Below are positions 47,255 to 55,140 of a DNA stretch of 64,000 nucleotides, one piece after another. A program made the translations under genes and the position numbers. Under the pieces are notes generated by a model. It made no database searches. It was not told the DNA's origin and saw only the letters and a list, made by a program, of their open reading frames with translations. The stretch is taken from IMG/VR virus record IMGVR_UViG_3300010399_000001, positions 1-64,000 of that record; one strand, written 5' to 3'. The DNA comes from a virus. Position 1 is the stretch's first letter. Each line of letters begins with the position of its first letter.

Positions 47255-47327
47255 CGCTCCTGGCGGGATTTGAACCCGCGGCCACCGCCGTGACAGGGCG
47301 GCGCTCTGACCTCTGAGCTACAGGAGC
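47255..47327 (-). tRNA. tRNA-Asp (GUC)
   Basis: A full cloverleaf: acceptor GCTCCTG/CAGGAGC, D-arm, anticodon loop CTGTCAC (GUC), T-arm CGGG-TTCAAAT-CCCG, and discriminator G73 as expected for Asp. CCA is not encoded. Confidence 0.9.
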
Positions 47328-47339
47328 AAACCTTTGGGG

Positions 47340-47543
47340 CTACTCGCCATTCATGATGCGCTCGATCTTGGCGGTATCCTCGACGCTCACCCAGTCATCG
47401 CCGAACTTCACGTACATCAGCTTGCCCCTGATGCGGTGCTCGTGATCTCTCGCCGCCTCCTCGATGAACGCACGGGCATCATGACCGGTCCTGCGCTTGC
47501 CCGGCGTGGTCGCGTTGGGCGTCGATTTGTTCTTTCCGAACAT
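47340..47543 (-). CDS. 67-residue basic protein, unknown function
   Basis: It begins MFGKNKSTPNATTPGKRRTG and is helical in the middle (ARAFIEEAARDHEHRIRGKL), with a strand (MYVKFGDDWVSVED). It lies 13 nt upstream of the tRNA-Asp on the same strand. No family recognised. Confidence 0.65.
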   Translation of the reverse strand: MFGKNKSTPNATTPGKRRTGHDARAFIEEAARDHEHRIRGKLMYVKFGDDWVSVEDTAKIERIMNGE

Positions 47544-47546
47544 AGT

Positions 47547-47930
47547 TCACCTCCTGCCAGCGTTGCATGGCACTTCCAAATGGTCGGTCAGATCCCACGC
47601 ATGGGTCCGATCACCCTCACGGGCCATCGGGTCGCGCTCACACGCCTCGATGACTTTGTGATAGCGCGTCATAGCCTCGACGCGCGAGTCGAATGCAACG
47701 ATGATCGTCTCGTGCTTGCCAGCCCCGAGGGCGACCAGGGCGTAGCCGGGACCGAAGCCCGAGTCGAAGAACGGATGAACCCGCAGATCCGCATAGACGT
47801 GGCCGCTGGCCTGGTCGAATGTGACGCTGCGGGCTATCGGTGAGGTCCTGCCGACCGACAGCATGATCCACTGCCTCTCGACTCCATCGATATCCGGGGG
47901 CACGTTGGGGTGCGATATCAAGCGCTCCAT
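47547..47930 (-). CDS. 127-residue protein, unknown function
   Basis: ATG 47930 follows AAGGAGC, downstream of promoter 47968-47980. It begins MERLISHPNVPPDIDGVERQ and shows strands and helices (ARSVTFDQASGHVYADLRVH, ETIIVAFDSRVEAMTRYHKV). No family recognised. Confidence 0.65.
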   Translation of the reverse strand: MERLISHPNVPPDIDGVERQWIMLSVGRTSPIARSVTFDQASGHVYADLRVHPFFDSGFGPGYALVALGAGKHETIIVAFDSRVEAMTRYHKVIEACERDPMAREGDRTHAWDLTDHLEVPCNAGRR

Positions 47931-47967
47931 GTCAAGCTCCTTGCATCTGCGAGGCTTTCCTGCATGT

Positions 47968-47980
47968 GAGCATCGTAGCA
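47968..47980 (-). promoter_or_regulatory. Conserved extended -10 promoter
   Basis: It reads TGCTACGATGCTC on the minus strand. It heads the transcription unit 46325-47930 with the tRNA-like cluster. Confidence 0.7.
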
Positions 47981-47998
47981 CATGCGCGCGAGAGAGCG

Positions 47999-48373
47999 CT
48001 ACTCCCAGAGCGCTTTGTATGAGCCCTCGGATGTAAGGAGCCTGAAACCCTTGCCGTGGATACGGGCAGGTATGGCTCGTGAGTCCTGACCTGAATAAAG
48101 AAGGTAACCGTCCTGGTATGCCTGACTCCTGTTGGATTCCAGAGCGCCATGGCAGCCGGTGGTACCGCTGCCGCATACCAGCATCAGGTTGGAGGGATCA
48201 TTGATCATAGGATCGGACGTGCCGCCCATCCTTCGCGGCTTGCGATGGTGGACGGAGACCATACCGATGTTCACGTCCTTGCCGCATATCTCGCAGCACC
48301 CCATCGCGCGTCCCCATACAGACGAGCGCACCACCTGACTCGGCCCTGTGGGTGCCTTGCGACGCCTCAGCAT
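47999..48373 (-). CDS. HNH endonuclease
   Basis: This 124-residue protein carries the HNH fold: CCEICGKDVNIG (zinc Cys pair), VHHRKPRRMGGTSD (catalytic HH), NLMLVCGSG (Asn and second metal), and CHG with the closing Cys-His. HNH enzymes nick or cut DNA and appear in homing, packaging and restriction contexts. Here it overlaps the WhiB gene by 7 nt, and no intron or terminase is adjacent, so a free-standing homing or host-attack nuclease is likely. Confidence 0.85.
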   Translation of the reverse strand: MLRRRKAPTGPSQVVRSSVWGRAMGCCEICGKDVNIGMVSVHHRKPRRMGGTSDPMINDPSNLMLVCGSGTTGCHGALESNRSQAYQDGYLLYSGQDSRAIPARIHGKGFRLLTSEGSYKALWE

Positions 48374-48651
48374 GCGGTCACCGCGCGAGTGCCGCCCTTG
48401 CGCTCGCTACCGCGCCATATGTGACCGCCAGCTATCCCCTCGAAAGCGCGGTCGGCCTTGGCCCAGGCGTAGCACTCCCTGCGCACTTCGCAACGCGAAC
48501 ACATCTCGCGCGCCTGGACGTACATCGAATCGGTCTTACAACTCGGTACATCGAACATCTCCGGATAGGCGATGCCCGCGCACGCCGCTCTCTCGCGCCA
48601 GTAGGTTCCGGTCATTACTGTCGCAACCTGGTCGCGGGATAGCGCGTGCAT
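48367..48651 (-). CDS. WhiB-family transcriptional regulator
   Basis: This 94-residue protein has the WhiB iron-sulfur pattern: RAACAGIAYPEMFDVPSC, then EMCSRCEVRRECYAWA, giving four Cys (24, 51, 54, 60) for a [4Fe-4S] cluster, and the G.(V/I)AGG..W turn (EGIAGGHIWRG). The basic C-terminus (RKGGTRAVTAC) should contact DNA or sigma. WhiB proteins are confined to actinobacteria and their phages. They bind the principal sigma factor region 4, and phage copies can inhibit host WhiB activity. Confidence 0.9.
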   Translation of the reverse strand: MHALSRDQVATVMTGTYWRERAACAGIAYPEMFDVPSCKTDSMYVQAREMCSRCEVRRECYAWAKADRAFEGIAGGHIWRGSERKGGTRAVTAC

Positions 48652-48659
48652 GAGTTCTC

Positions 48660-48932
48660 CTAGGCCGTGTACCGCATCTGCCTCTTCGCGCCGCGCACCG
48701 CCTCGCGAGCGGCTGCGGCCATCTGAGAGCGGAAGTACGGATCGGCCACGGAGCCATGCGGCGGGGGCGGGCGGCTATCGCGTGGCAGCGGTACCCGCCA
48801 ACCCTCCGCGCGCATGGCATCGATGATGATGGTCGCCCGTCGACCCGGTTCGTCCACTCCCCATAGATCGTAGACTTCTTCGAGGTGACGAGCTAGAGCG
48901 CCCCATGCGGCCTCTACCTCGGGAGCGCTCAC
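48660..48932 (-). CDS. 90-residue protein, unknown function
   Basis: GTG start in a GTGA overlap. It begins VSAPEVEAAWGALARHLEEV and is helical at both ends, with a Pro-rich middle (RDSRPPPPHGSVADPYF). No family recognised. It lies upstream of WhiB in the same operon. Confidence 0.6.
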   Translation of the reverse strand: MSAPEVEAAWGALARHLEEVYDLWGVDEPGRRATIIIDAMRAEGWRVPLPRDSRPPPPHGSVADPYFRSQMAAAAREAVRGAKRQMRYTA

Positions 48933-49324
48933 ACCATTTCCAGCCCAGCGGACTTCAGTGCGGCCTGATACAGCTGGCCGTATTCGTCGCGGTGGCGCTC
49001 ACGCAGCTCGGCGAGGGCGCGATACTGGGCAGCGGAGCGAGCGGATCGCCGCTCGCGCACTTGATCATCGGTGGCGTACATCGCCACCCGATCGGCTTCC
49101 TTCGCCCGCGTCTTTACGGTGGAGGTAGCCTTCCGGCGGTTGCGCTGGTGCTCCTGCTGGCAGGGGATGCACCACGAGTGACGGCGAACCTGGCCGGTCT
49201 TGCGGTCCTGAATGGTCCTGAACATCTTGAGCGGCTTAGGGTCGCCGCACTTGGTGCACTTCTTCTTCGCGCCCTTACTCTGACTATCAGTCAGATCCTG
49301 GGTGCGATCCAACACTTCGGTCAT
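48929..49324 (-). CDS. Zinc-ribbon protein, unknown function
   Basis: This 131-residue protein starts at ATG 49324 downstream of the promoter at 49355-49367. A zinc ribbon (CTKCGDPKPLKMFRT then SWCIPCQQEHQRNRRK) fills residues ~23-65, followed by a long basic helical region (AREADRVAMY-like KEADRVAMYATDDQVRERRS). This layout is common in actinophage proteins of unknown function; RNA or DNA binding is likely. Confidence 0.65.
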   Translation of the reverse strand: MTEVLDRTQDLTDSQSKGAKKKCTKCGDPKPLKMFRTIQDRKTGQVRRHSWCIPCQQEHQRNRRKATSTVKTRAKEADRVAMYATDDQVRERRSARSAAQYRALAELRERHRDEYGQLYQAALKSAGLEMV

Positions 49325-49354
49325 ACGGCCTCCTCGGCGGTAGGTAGCCCCTCC

Positions 49355-49367
49355 GAGTAATGTAGCT
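49355..49367 (-). promoter_or_regulatory. Variant extended -10 promoter
   Basis: It reads AGCTACATTACTC on the minus strand, a divergent match, upstream of the zinc-ribbon/WhiB/HNH operon. Confidence 0.5.
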
Positions 49368-49401
49368 CATTATGATCTAAGTCCGATATCTACCTTTCGA
49401 T

Positions 49402-50787
49402 CTAGCTCTCTCGGCATACCCGGCAGACCCCACTGGCGGGACCGATGCCGTCTACGAACGGAGCCTCGCACTCCCGGCAGAGAGCGCGAGCCCTAGGAGC
49501 CACGCTGAGGGGCTGGCAGCGCTGCCCCTCGCTATGCCCCGCAATCGCTGCCTTGAAGCGCTCAGCATCGCTCTGAGCCGCTCTCTTGGCAGCAGCGCGG
49601 GCGAGCCTGCGCTCTCGGCAAGCGGTGCAGGATTCGCCGGGGCATCGGCGGGTGTAATCCCACTGGAGCCCGTCTTCGCAGCCCAGGTCTGCGCACCCAT
49701 CAGGGCGGCGAAGGGCGAAGCGCAGGAATCTTGCCAGGCCATCAGCTCCGGGCTTGCGGTACAGCTCTCCGCACTCCAGGCGCAGCACCGCATTGGAGAC
49801 CCGGTAGACCAGGCGTTCCACCGGGGTACCCCGATCGATCTCGCGAGCTATCCAACCGTTCGCGCAGCGCCCCATACCCGCAGCCGCGACCTGCTCCCCG
49901 ATGTTGGCCCCGAATGCGCGGCGAACAGAGGCGACATCCTTGCGATCGATCGATGGCATTGCCCGTTCGCCTCGCGCACGCGTCCGAGAAAGCGCACCTG
50001 CGGTGCGAACGGGACCATCGCATCCATCCTTAGAACGAGAGAGATCATCAGAAGGTGAGATAGAGCTATCTAGGGTGTTGTCTAAGGCTCGTGCACCAGC
50101 TTGCGGCATCTGCGTCTCCACCTGCGCGTTTGCGGGATTATGCTGCGGAATCGAGCTACTAAAAGCGTGGCTAGAAATGTTCTGAGCCCTCATCAGGGCG
50201 GCAAGATCCGAGGCGATCCATCCGCGCTGAGTCATCGATGCCAGGCTCTTGGCGACGGTCGCGGCAGACACGGAGCGACCAGAGCAAGTGCGGGTGAGTG
50301 CCGCCATCGCCTCGCAGTCCAGGGCTGGGGCGCCCGCCAGCTCGCGATGCAGGCCGATGGCCAGAAGAAGATACTCGCGAGGGGTCAGGGCTGGGGCGTC
50401 GTCCGCTCCACCGAGCGGACCGAACGGCAGCGGGCACCAGCGCTCGGTGGAGGCGACGCGCACACCGTCATCGCTGATCTCTACGTAGGGGGAAGCCAGT
50501 GCCGCACGCACCAGGGGAACGGATACCTTCAGCTGCCTTGCGATCTCAGTCGGTGGCAGCGAGCACCAATCACGAATCCACTTGCCGCCGCTGCGGACGA
50601 TGGAGCGCTGACCGATGAGGGCGAAGACCATCAGAGCGCCCTCGGGAAGATCCCGGTCGTAGATCGCAGCGGTCGGAGCCTTCACGAACCGATGCGACTG
50701 GTAGGCGTCCTGACGGTAGCCGCACTTGGAGTACCGGGTCCTGCGGTCACGCAGGATGGACACCCTCCGTGGTCGACTCGCGGCCAC
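49402..50787 (-). CDS. Large winged-helix protein with Cys-rich C-terminus
   Basis: This 461-residue protein probably starts at GTG 50787; no strong ribosome-binding site is seen. The N-terminal ~110 residues form a winged helix with replisome-organiser or RepA-like features (YDRDLPEGALMVFALIGQRS, LPPTEIARQLKVSVPLVRAA). A Ser-rich linker (DNTLDSSISPSDDLSRSKDG) joins a helical, Arg-rich domain and a C-terminal part with CPGESCTACRERRL and CRECEAPFVDG...CRVCRES, two or more zinc sites. A replication initiator is a reasonable guess; other DNA-binding roles are possible. Confidence 0.65.
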   Translation of the reverse strand: MAASRPRRVSILRDRRTRYSKCGYRQDAYQSHRFVKAPTAAIYDRDLPEGALMVFALIGQRSIVRSGGKWIRDWCSLPPTEIARQLKVSVPLVRAALASPYVEISDDGVRVASTERWCPLPFGPLGGADDAPALTPREYLLLAIGLHRELAGAPALDCEAMAALTRTCSGRSVSAATVAKSLASMTQRGWIASDLAALMRAQNISSHAFSSSIPQHNPANAQVETQMPQAGARALDNTLDSSISPSDDLSRSKDGCDGPVRTAGALSRTRARGERAMPSIDRKDVASVRRAFGANIGEQVAAAGMGRCANGWIAREIDRGTPVERLVYRVSNAVLRLECGELYRKPGADGLARFLRFALRRPDGCADLGCEDGLQWDYTRRCPGESCTACRERRLARAAAKRAAQSDAERFKAAIAGHSEGQRCQPLSVAPRARALCRECEAPFVDGIGPASGVCRVCRES

Positions 50788-50890
50788 GGGAATGGATAGT
50801 ACGGCGGGGACTGGAGGTGGAAAGGGTCTGCATGCTAACCTCCGATTACACGTTTGGTTGCGCTCTCCGTTGGGCTCGGACAGTGCGCGG

Positions 50891-50916
50891 AAAGCCCCCT
50901 GGCAATAGGGGGCTTT
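50891..50916. terminator. Bidirectional terminator-like hairpin
   Basis: AAAGCCCCCT and AGGGGGCTTT flank GGCAAT. It lies between the gene at 49402-50787 and the one ending at 51036. Confidence 0.7.
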
Positions 50917-50964
50917 CTGGTGTCTGGAGCCGGAGCGCTAAGCGAGCATAACCCGCTGAGCATC

Positions 50965-51032
50965 AAGGGCGCACTCTCCACCCCCTTCCATGCATTTTCG
51001 CAGGTGGGAGCTTGTTTTGGAGAGTGCGCCCT
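50965..51032 (-). terminator. Long hairpin downstream of the HAD operon
   Basis: Arms AGGGCGCACTCTCCA / TGGAGAGTGCGCCCT enclose about 37 nt, 3 nt after the stop at 51036. The loop is long for a terminator, so it may be an mRNA 3' stabiliser. Confidence 0.6.
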
Positions 51033-51035
51033 AGC

Positions 51036-51536
51036 TTACGCCGCCTCGGCCTCTCGCGCCAGGCCGCGCTCATTCCGGCCATAGACGCGCTGAGACTTCT
51101 TCTTGGCTAATGCCCTTAGCCCATTGGCTAGGACCTCTAGCGCTTCGGACTTGCGGCTTGCGGGGCGGCAGCAGCCGTCGCAGCCGTGGACCTGCCAGAC
51201 ATCGCGCCTGTCGTACCGCGCGAGCCAGTCCAGAGAGTCCGGGTCGGGATGACCCACCCCGTGCGGGCAGATGCGCTCGCTCAGGGTCAGCTTCATCCCG
51301 TTGCGTACCACCTGGCGATCCATGCGGTGAACCAGCGGCCAGTGGTTCATGTGGTGATTGGAGGGATTGTGGATGCAGCATCGCTGCCCCGCGCAGACCG
51401 AGGGGCTGTGGGTGTGCAGGACCGGACGACTATGGATCTCCTGATCCGGACCATCCTTGCCGAGGATGGCGCTGATTTGATAGTCGTCGAAGATCATTGC
51501 ATTGGCGATCCTGATGCCATCCCATGAACCGGACAT
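51036..51536 (-). CDS. 166-residue Cys/His-rich protein, unknown function
   Basis: ATG 51536 follows the preceding stop directly. It contains VCAGQRCCIHNPSNHHMNHW and RICPHGVGHPDPDSLDWLAR, a set recalled from other actinophage proteins of unknown function. The Cys/His could bind zinc. The C-terminus is basic. It may be a nucleic-acid binding protein, but this is inference. Confidence 0.65.
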   Translation of the reverse strand: MSGSWDGIRIANAMIFDDYQISAILGKDGPDQEIHSRPVLHTHSPSVCAGQRCCIHNPSNHHMNHWPLVHRMDRQVVRNGMKLTLSERICPHGVGHPDPDSLDWLARYDRRDVWQVHGCDGCCRPASRKSEALEVLANGLRALAKKKSQRVYGRNERGLAREAEAA

Positions 51537-51538
51537 GC

Positions 51539-52075
51539 TCACTGCCTGCTCCCCTCCGCCCATCGGCGGACGTTGCCGAGGTGCTTATCGGTGATACCGG
51601 TGCGAGGACTGACCGGCTCGTAGAGGGTCGGCGCGATCATACGGTCCCGCATTCCGGCCTCGGTCAGATCCATCGGGGTGAACTCGTCATCCAGCCATGC
51701 GTACGGGCGATGGCGGACATACTCCTCCACGCTCGGCCGCTTCCAGATCCGCAGGGGATCGCCCCGCTGCCACACGCACTCGATGGTCGGTAACTGCGGC
51801 AGACCCAGGATGGGGGCGATCAGCTTGTTTGCCAGATCGTTCCACGCGGTAGCCCAGACTAGATCCACAACGTCGGTCAGCTCAAGAAGCTGCCTGCCGT
51901 GATCGGGATTGAGCCACACCCGGATGCCACCCTTGACCCACGGGCGGCCGAGTGGATCGGTGAATGCCCCGCTGAGCAGGCGGTGCGTCTGGAATCCCGG
52001 CGGCCTGCGGGTCGGCTTGGCCGCGTAGGGGTTGAGCGGACCGTCCACATCGATCAGCAATAGCGGCTTGTTCAT
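51539..52075 (-). CDS. HAD-like hydrolase
   Basis: This 178-residue protein begins MNKPLLLIDVDGPLNPYAAK, the HAD motif I (DVDG) with the nucleophile Asp. VWATAWND fits motif II, and AWLDDE around residue 127 fits the DD of motif III/IV. HAD enzymes hydrolyse phosphate esters. It lies immediately downstream of the polynucleotide kinase-phosphatase and may act on nucleic-acid or nucleotide phosphates. Confidence 0.75.
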   Translation of the reverse strand: MNKPLLLIDVDGPLNPYAAKPTRRPPGFQTHRLLSGAFTDPLGRPWVKGGIRVWLNPDHGRQLLELTDVVDLVWATAWNDLANKLIAPILGLPQLPTIECVWQRGDPLRIWKRPSVEEYVRHRPYAWLDDEFTPMDLTEAGMRDRMIAPTLYEPVSPRTGITDKHLGNVRRWAEGSRQ

Positions 52076-52076
52076 C

Positions 52077-53039
52077 TCAGAAGTCTCCGTACTCGACCTG
52101 GTGGCAGGGCAGCTTGTAGACCAGCCGCCACAGATCGACCACCTGGTTGCGGTCGTCATAGACGGCCTCGACGTTGTAGCGGCCTCGGATGTTCTGCTCG
52201 AACAGCTGCGACTTGACCACGAAGTCCGGCCGCCTGTCCCCAGTGGGGCGCATGTGCAGGTCGCTGTACTTGATGTTGTGGGCTCGCAGCCACGCCTCGG
52301 TCTGCCTGCGGTACTCCTCCTGGCGGCCGGACAGAAGGATGATCTTGATCTCGCCGTCGACGTACGGGTAGATGTCGATCAGATTGGCAACTGCCTCGTT
52401 CAGGCTGTCGGTCTCCAGCTCCTCCAGGTCGTAGGGACCCCTATCCGCATGCTTCGCCAGGGTGCCGTCGATATCGAACAGCACGCACCAGGGCAGATCA
52501 TCGTCGATAACGCAGGGCTGAACTGGGCGGATCAGGTCACGCCACTCGTTCATCCACTCATCGGTCAGCTTCCAGCCGTCCTTGCGGGTGGACTGATGGC
52601 GCTCCCACATACCCCGGATGACCGACTCGCCCACTCGCTCCCCATCGCGCCGCCCGGCGTCCACGGCGATGCACTCCTCGACCGTCATATCAGTCAGGTC
52701 GTGAACCCGGAAGATCACATTGCGGGTGGAGAGGGTCGTGCGGTACCGATTGGGCAGCTTGTAGCCCATGTGGGTGTTGTCGATCACCACGTCGTATCCG
52801 GCGTCCACCGCGCTCATGACGCCGCGCAGCATGGCCTTCTGAACCACCTTCTCGATGGCGTCATCCCATCTGGGGATGCTCATCATCCGGCGGTAGTCGT
52901 CCAGATTGAAGCGCATGGCCGAGATGCTGCGAGCGTACGTGCTCTTGCCAGAGCCGGGCAGGCCGTGCATCACATGGATCACCACCTCCTTACTGGATGG
53001 ATCGTGACGCGGATCAGCCGCGAGATCGTAGACGCGCAT
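52077..53039 (-). CDS. pnk: Polynucleotide kinase-phosphatase (T4 Pnkp-like)
   Basis: This 320-residue protein fuses an N-terminal kinase domain and a C-terminal HAD phosphatase, like T4 Pnkp. The kinase P-loop HGLPGSGKST is at 25-34 and RFNLDDYRRMM follows; VIDNTHMGY matches the lid. The phosphatase nucleophile motif DIDGT is at 189-193, with LLSGRQ and DRNQVVDLWR later. It adds 5'-phosphates and removes 3'-phosphates to heal RNA or DNA ends; T4 Pnkp repairs cleaved tRNA together with ligase. It has its own promoter (53089-53101), and the Ro60 gene lies just upstream. Confidence 0.9.
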   Translation of the reverse strand: MRVYDLAADPRHDPSSKEVVIHVMHGLPGSGKSTYARSISAMRFNLDDYRRMMSIPRWDDAIEKVVQKAMLRGVMSAVDAGYDVVIDNTHMGYKLPNRYRTTLSTRNVIFRVHDLTDMTVEECIAVDAGRRDGERVGESVIRGMWERHQSTRKDGWKLTDEWMNEWRDLIRPVQPCVIDDDLPWCVLFDIDGTLAKHADRGPYDLEELETDSLNEAVANLIDIYPYVDGEIKIILLSGRQEEYRRQTEAWLRAHNIKYSDLHMRPTGDRRPDFVVKSQLFEQNIRGRYNVEAVYDDRNQVVDLWRLVYKLPCHQVEYGDF

Positions 53040-53088
53040 AGGTGTCTCCCGTCAGATGCAAGCGCTAGAGCGCTCCTAGCTTTATATA

Positions 53089-53101
53089 GAGTATTGTAGC
53101 A
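53089..53101 (-). promoter_or_regulatory. Conserved extended -10 promoter
   Basis: It reads TGCTACAATACTC on the minus strand, between the Ro60 gene's terminator and the Pnkp gene. Confidence 0.7.
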
Positions 53102-53127
53102 TGTGCTTTAGATGAAGCTTGGATGTG

Positions 53128-53167
53128 CAGCTGCCCCGCTCTCAGGCCTGCGAGAGCGGGGCAGCTG
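53128..53167 (-). terminator. 16-bp perfect terminator-like hairpin
   Basis: Arms CAGCTGCCCCGCTCTC / GAGAGCGGGGCAGCTG lie 11 nt downstream of the Ro60 gene. It separates the Ro60/Y RNA unit from the Pnkp operon. Confidence 0.75.
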
Positions 53168-53178
53168 TATCAGCTCTG

Positions 53179-54843
53179 TTAGAAAGGCCAGCTACCATCA
53201 CCGGCAGACAGCGAGGCCAGCATCGTGAACACCTTGTCGGAGAACCCGCCGATCTCGTACCGGTTCGGCTTGCTCGTGTCGATGCTGGATGCACCGTAAC
53301 CCGAGGTGTTGATGCCGAACATCGGCACGCGGTCCGGAATGGCCTCCGACACGCTCATACCGCGCACCTTGCCGATCGCATCGTAGTAGCCGACCGAACC
53401 ACCACCGGGGTAGTGGAACGCCTGCATGTCCGAGACGATGACCACCCGATCATGACCGGAGTAGCTGGCCTTGAGGGCGGCGACCGTCTCGGTACCGTGA
53501 CCGACCGAGCCGACGCGCTTGCTGAATCCCTCGATGTCGCGCAGCAGGCTGCCGCCGTTCTTGAGCGGGTACTGGAAGACTCCGTTGGCGAAGCCGACCA
53601 GGTCCACATTCTTCGGACCGCACTTACGCGCGATCGCCACGCCGATCAGAGCGCCGATATCGACATGACGGATGCTCGACTTGGCCGAGACGTTGCTGTG
53701 CATCGATCCGGAGGTGTCTACCAGGACCAGGGTGCGGCCCGGCAGGTTGGGGATGTTGGCGCATGCGTGACCCAGCGCCTCCTCCAGCGGCTGACCCCAG
53801 CGCAGCGAGTTGAGCGAGCGGTAAGCCGACAGGAACCGGTACGGGAACTGGCGGGACTTGGCCACCTGAGCCGGGTCGCTGATGCGCGAGGCGACCTTCT
53901 CGTAGACCTCCTTGCCAAGCTTGGCCTCATCGAAGTTGCGCAGGTTGCGCAGCAGCGCCATGTAACCCATCGACGGGATGATCGCCTCCCAGGCGATGCG
54001 ATCCATCGGGCCCTGGAGCCAGCCGGACAGCGCCTCCCAGGTGATGCCAGCCTCACGCAGCCGCTCCGCTGCACCGGAAGCCTTGACAAAGCTCCGGCGC
54101 TCAGCGAGGGGGAGGGACAGCAGCTCCTTGCGCTTGCGCAGCATCGTCAGCGACTCGGGGATCTCCTTGCCGCGCCCGTGCCTCTCGTCGATGATGTGCT
54201 CGAACAGGTCCCCCTGCTCGGGCGTGACGAATGCGGCGTTGAACCGGTCGACAGGGTGCACCATCTCGATCACGTCGGCGAAGCGCACACTCTTGTCCGG
54301 CGAGTCGTACTTGGAGTACGAGTACTCGCTGTAGAGGCGGCGCACCGCATCACCGGTACCGCGCTTGATCGAGATCGGGATGCGGTTGCGGCCATAGTTG
54401 GCGATCCAGTAGGCCAGCAGCTCCCCCGGCTCGTCGGCGCGAGAGCACGCCAGGGAGATCAGGCGGCGGTTGATGCCGACCGGCACATCGTTGCGGATAT
54501 CGGTCGGAGCCATGAGCGTGCGGGTACGCACCGCCTCGGCGGCGATGACGATAGACGCGGTGCGCATGTTGGCCTCGTTGCGCAGCCACGGGATGAAGCC
54601 CAGCAGCCACTGCGGGTCCTCGCGCGCAACGGCGGCGGCCAGCTCCTTCAGGCGCTTGGCCTGGTCGCTCTTGGACTCGTAGAACTTGTCCTCGCCCATG
54701 TAGGTGACGGCCAGGATGAACAGGTCGCTCTTGGCGTCACGCTTGAACGCCGCCCCACTCTCGAAGGTGGTGGTCTTCTCCCCCGTGGTGCGCACCGGCC
54801 CGAGGGTCGCAGTGCCACCCGAACGCTTGTTGAATCCAGACAT
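53179..54843 (-). CDS. rsr: Ro60/TROVE-domain RNA-binding protein
   Basis: This 554-residue protein is a Ro60 orthologue. Residues ~35-350 form the helical TROVE repeat ring (LFILAVTYMGEDKFYESKSD, LKELAAAVAREDPQWLLGFI, RTASIVIAAEAVRTRTLMAP). Residues 370-550 are the vWA domain with a complete MIDAS: DTSGS at 376-380, T451 in GTET and D472 in SDMQ. Ro60 binds Y RNAs on the ring's outer surface and 3' ends of misfolded RNAs in its hole; bacterial Rsr feeds RNA to PNPase. Seven Y-RNA-like units lie immediately upstream on the same strand. ATG 54843 is preceded by GAGAGGGG, which is part of a terminator-like hairpin. Confidence 0.92.
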   Translation of the reverse strand: MSGFNKRSGGTATLGPVRTTGEKTTTFESGAAFKRDAKSDLFILAVTYMGEDKFYESKSDQAKRLKELAAAVAREDPQWLLGFIPWLRNEANMRTASIVIAAEAVRTRTLMAPTDIRNDVPVGINRRLISLACSRADEPGELLAYWIANYGRNRIPISIKRGTGDAVRRLYSEYSYSKYDSPDKSVRFADVIEMVHPVDRFNAAFVTPEQGDLFEHIIDERHGRGKEIPESLTMLRKRKELLSLPLAERRSFVKASGAAERLREAGITWEALSGWLQGPMDRIAWEAIIPSMGYMALLRNLRNFDEAKLGKEVYEKVASRISDPAQVAKSRQFPYRFLSAYRSLNSLRWGQPLEEALGHACANIPNLPGRTLVLVDTSGSMHSNVSAKSSIRHVDIGALIGVAIARKCGPKNVDLVGFANGVFQYPLKNGGSLLRDIEGFSKRVGSVGHGTETVAALKASYSGHDRVVIVSDMQAFHYPGGGSVGYYDAIGKVRGMSVSEAIPDRVPMFGINTSGYGASSIDTSKPNRYEIGGFSDKVFTMLASLSAGDGSWPF

Positions 54844-54844
54844 G

Positions 54845-54874
54845 AAAAAACCCCTCTCGTCTTGACGGAGGGGA
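54845..54874 (-). promoter_or_regulatory. Terminator/attenuator overlapping the Ro60 ribosome-binding site
   Basis: CCCCTC and GAGGGG form a stem followed by TTTTTT and then CATG, the Ro60 start codon. The 3' arm is the only Shine-Dalgarno. Read as RNA this is both a rho-independent terminator for the Y RNA array and a translation-blocking hairpin. Confidence 0.7.
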
Positions 54875-54881
54875 AAGGCAT

Positions 54882-55032
54882 GGTAGCGCCCGAGATCAGA
54901 AGTCGGTGGCGGTGTTTTCAGTCTTATGCTCTACCTGACTGAGCTACCCCACCCGAAGGCGGGGGCAGGATTCGAACCTGCGACCGTAAGATTAGCAATG
55001 AAGTATCCGTCACCTGCGCTTCGGGCGCTGCC
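54882..55032 (-). ncRNA. Y-RNA-like unit 7 (permuted tRNA-Phe mimic)
   Basis: The ends pair over 12 bp (GGCAGCGCCCGA / TCGGGCGCTACC, one mismatch), with the conserved CCGAAGCGCAG and GATCTCGG strands next to it. The enclosed domain is a permuted tRNA: T-arm GCAGG-TTCGAAT-CCTGC, 3' acceptor CCCCGCC, TTCG cap, 5' acceptor GGTGGGG, D-arm GCTC...GAGC, then CTGAAAA (anticodon GAA). The anticodon stem TAAGA/TCTTA pairs across the two halves. It is the last unit before the Ro60 gene. Confidence 0.8.
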
Positions 55033-55139
55033 AAAACCTTTCCCGAGATCAGTGTGAATGGCGGTATTATGCCTCGAACTACCATGTGAAGGTTATTGAG
55101 AAGTAACCGTCATTCTGCGCTTCGGGATGAAGCCTTTGG
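55031..55139 (-). ncRNA. Y-RNA-like unit 6
   Basis: Closing stem CCAAAGGCTT / AAGGTTTTGG plus TCCCGA / TCGGGA, with the conserved CCGAAGCGCAG and GATCTCGG strands. The enclosed module is short and degenerate (ATGGTAGTTCGAGGCATAAT), with a T-loop-like TTCGAGG but no clear tRNA arms. Confidence 0.65.
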
Positions 55140-55140
55140 T

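Noticed and set aside
53119-54942. Plus-strand frame of 607 codons opposite the Ro60 gene
   Set aside because: It is a mirror frame of the Ro60 gene in GC-rich DNA; the minus strand has Ro60 motifs and a ribosome-binding site.
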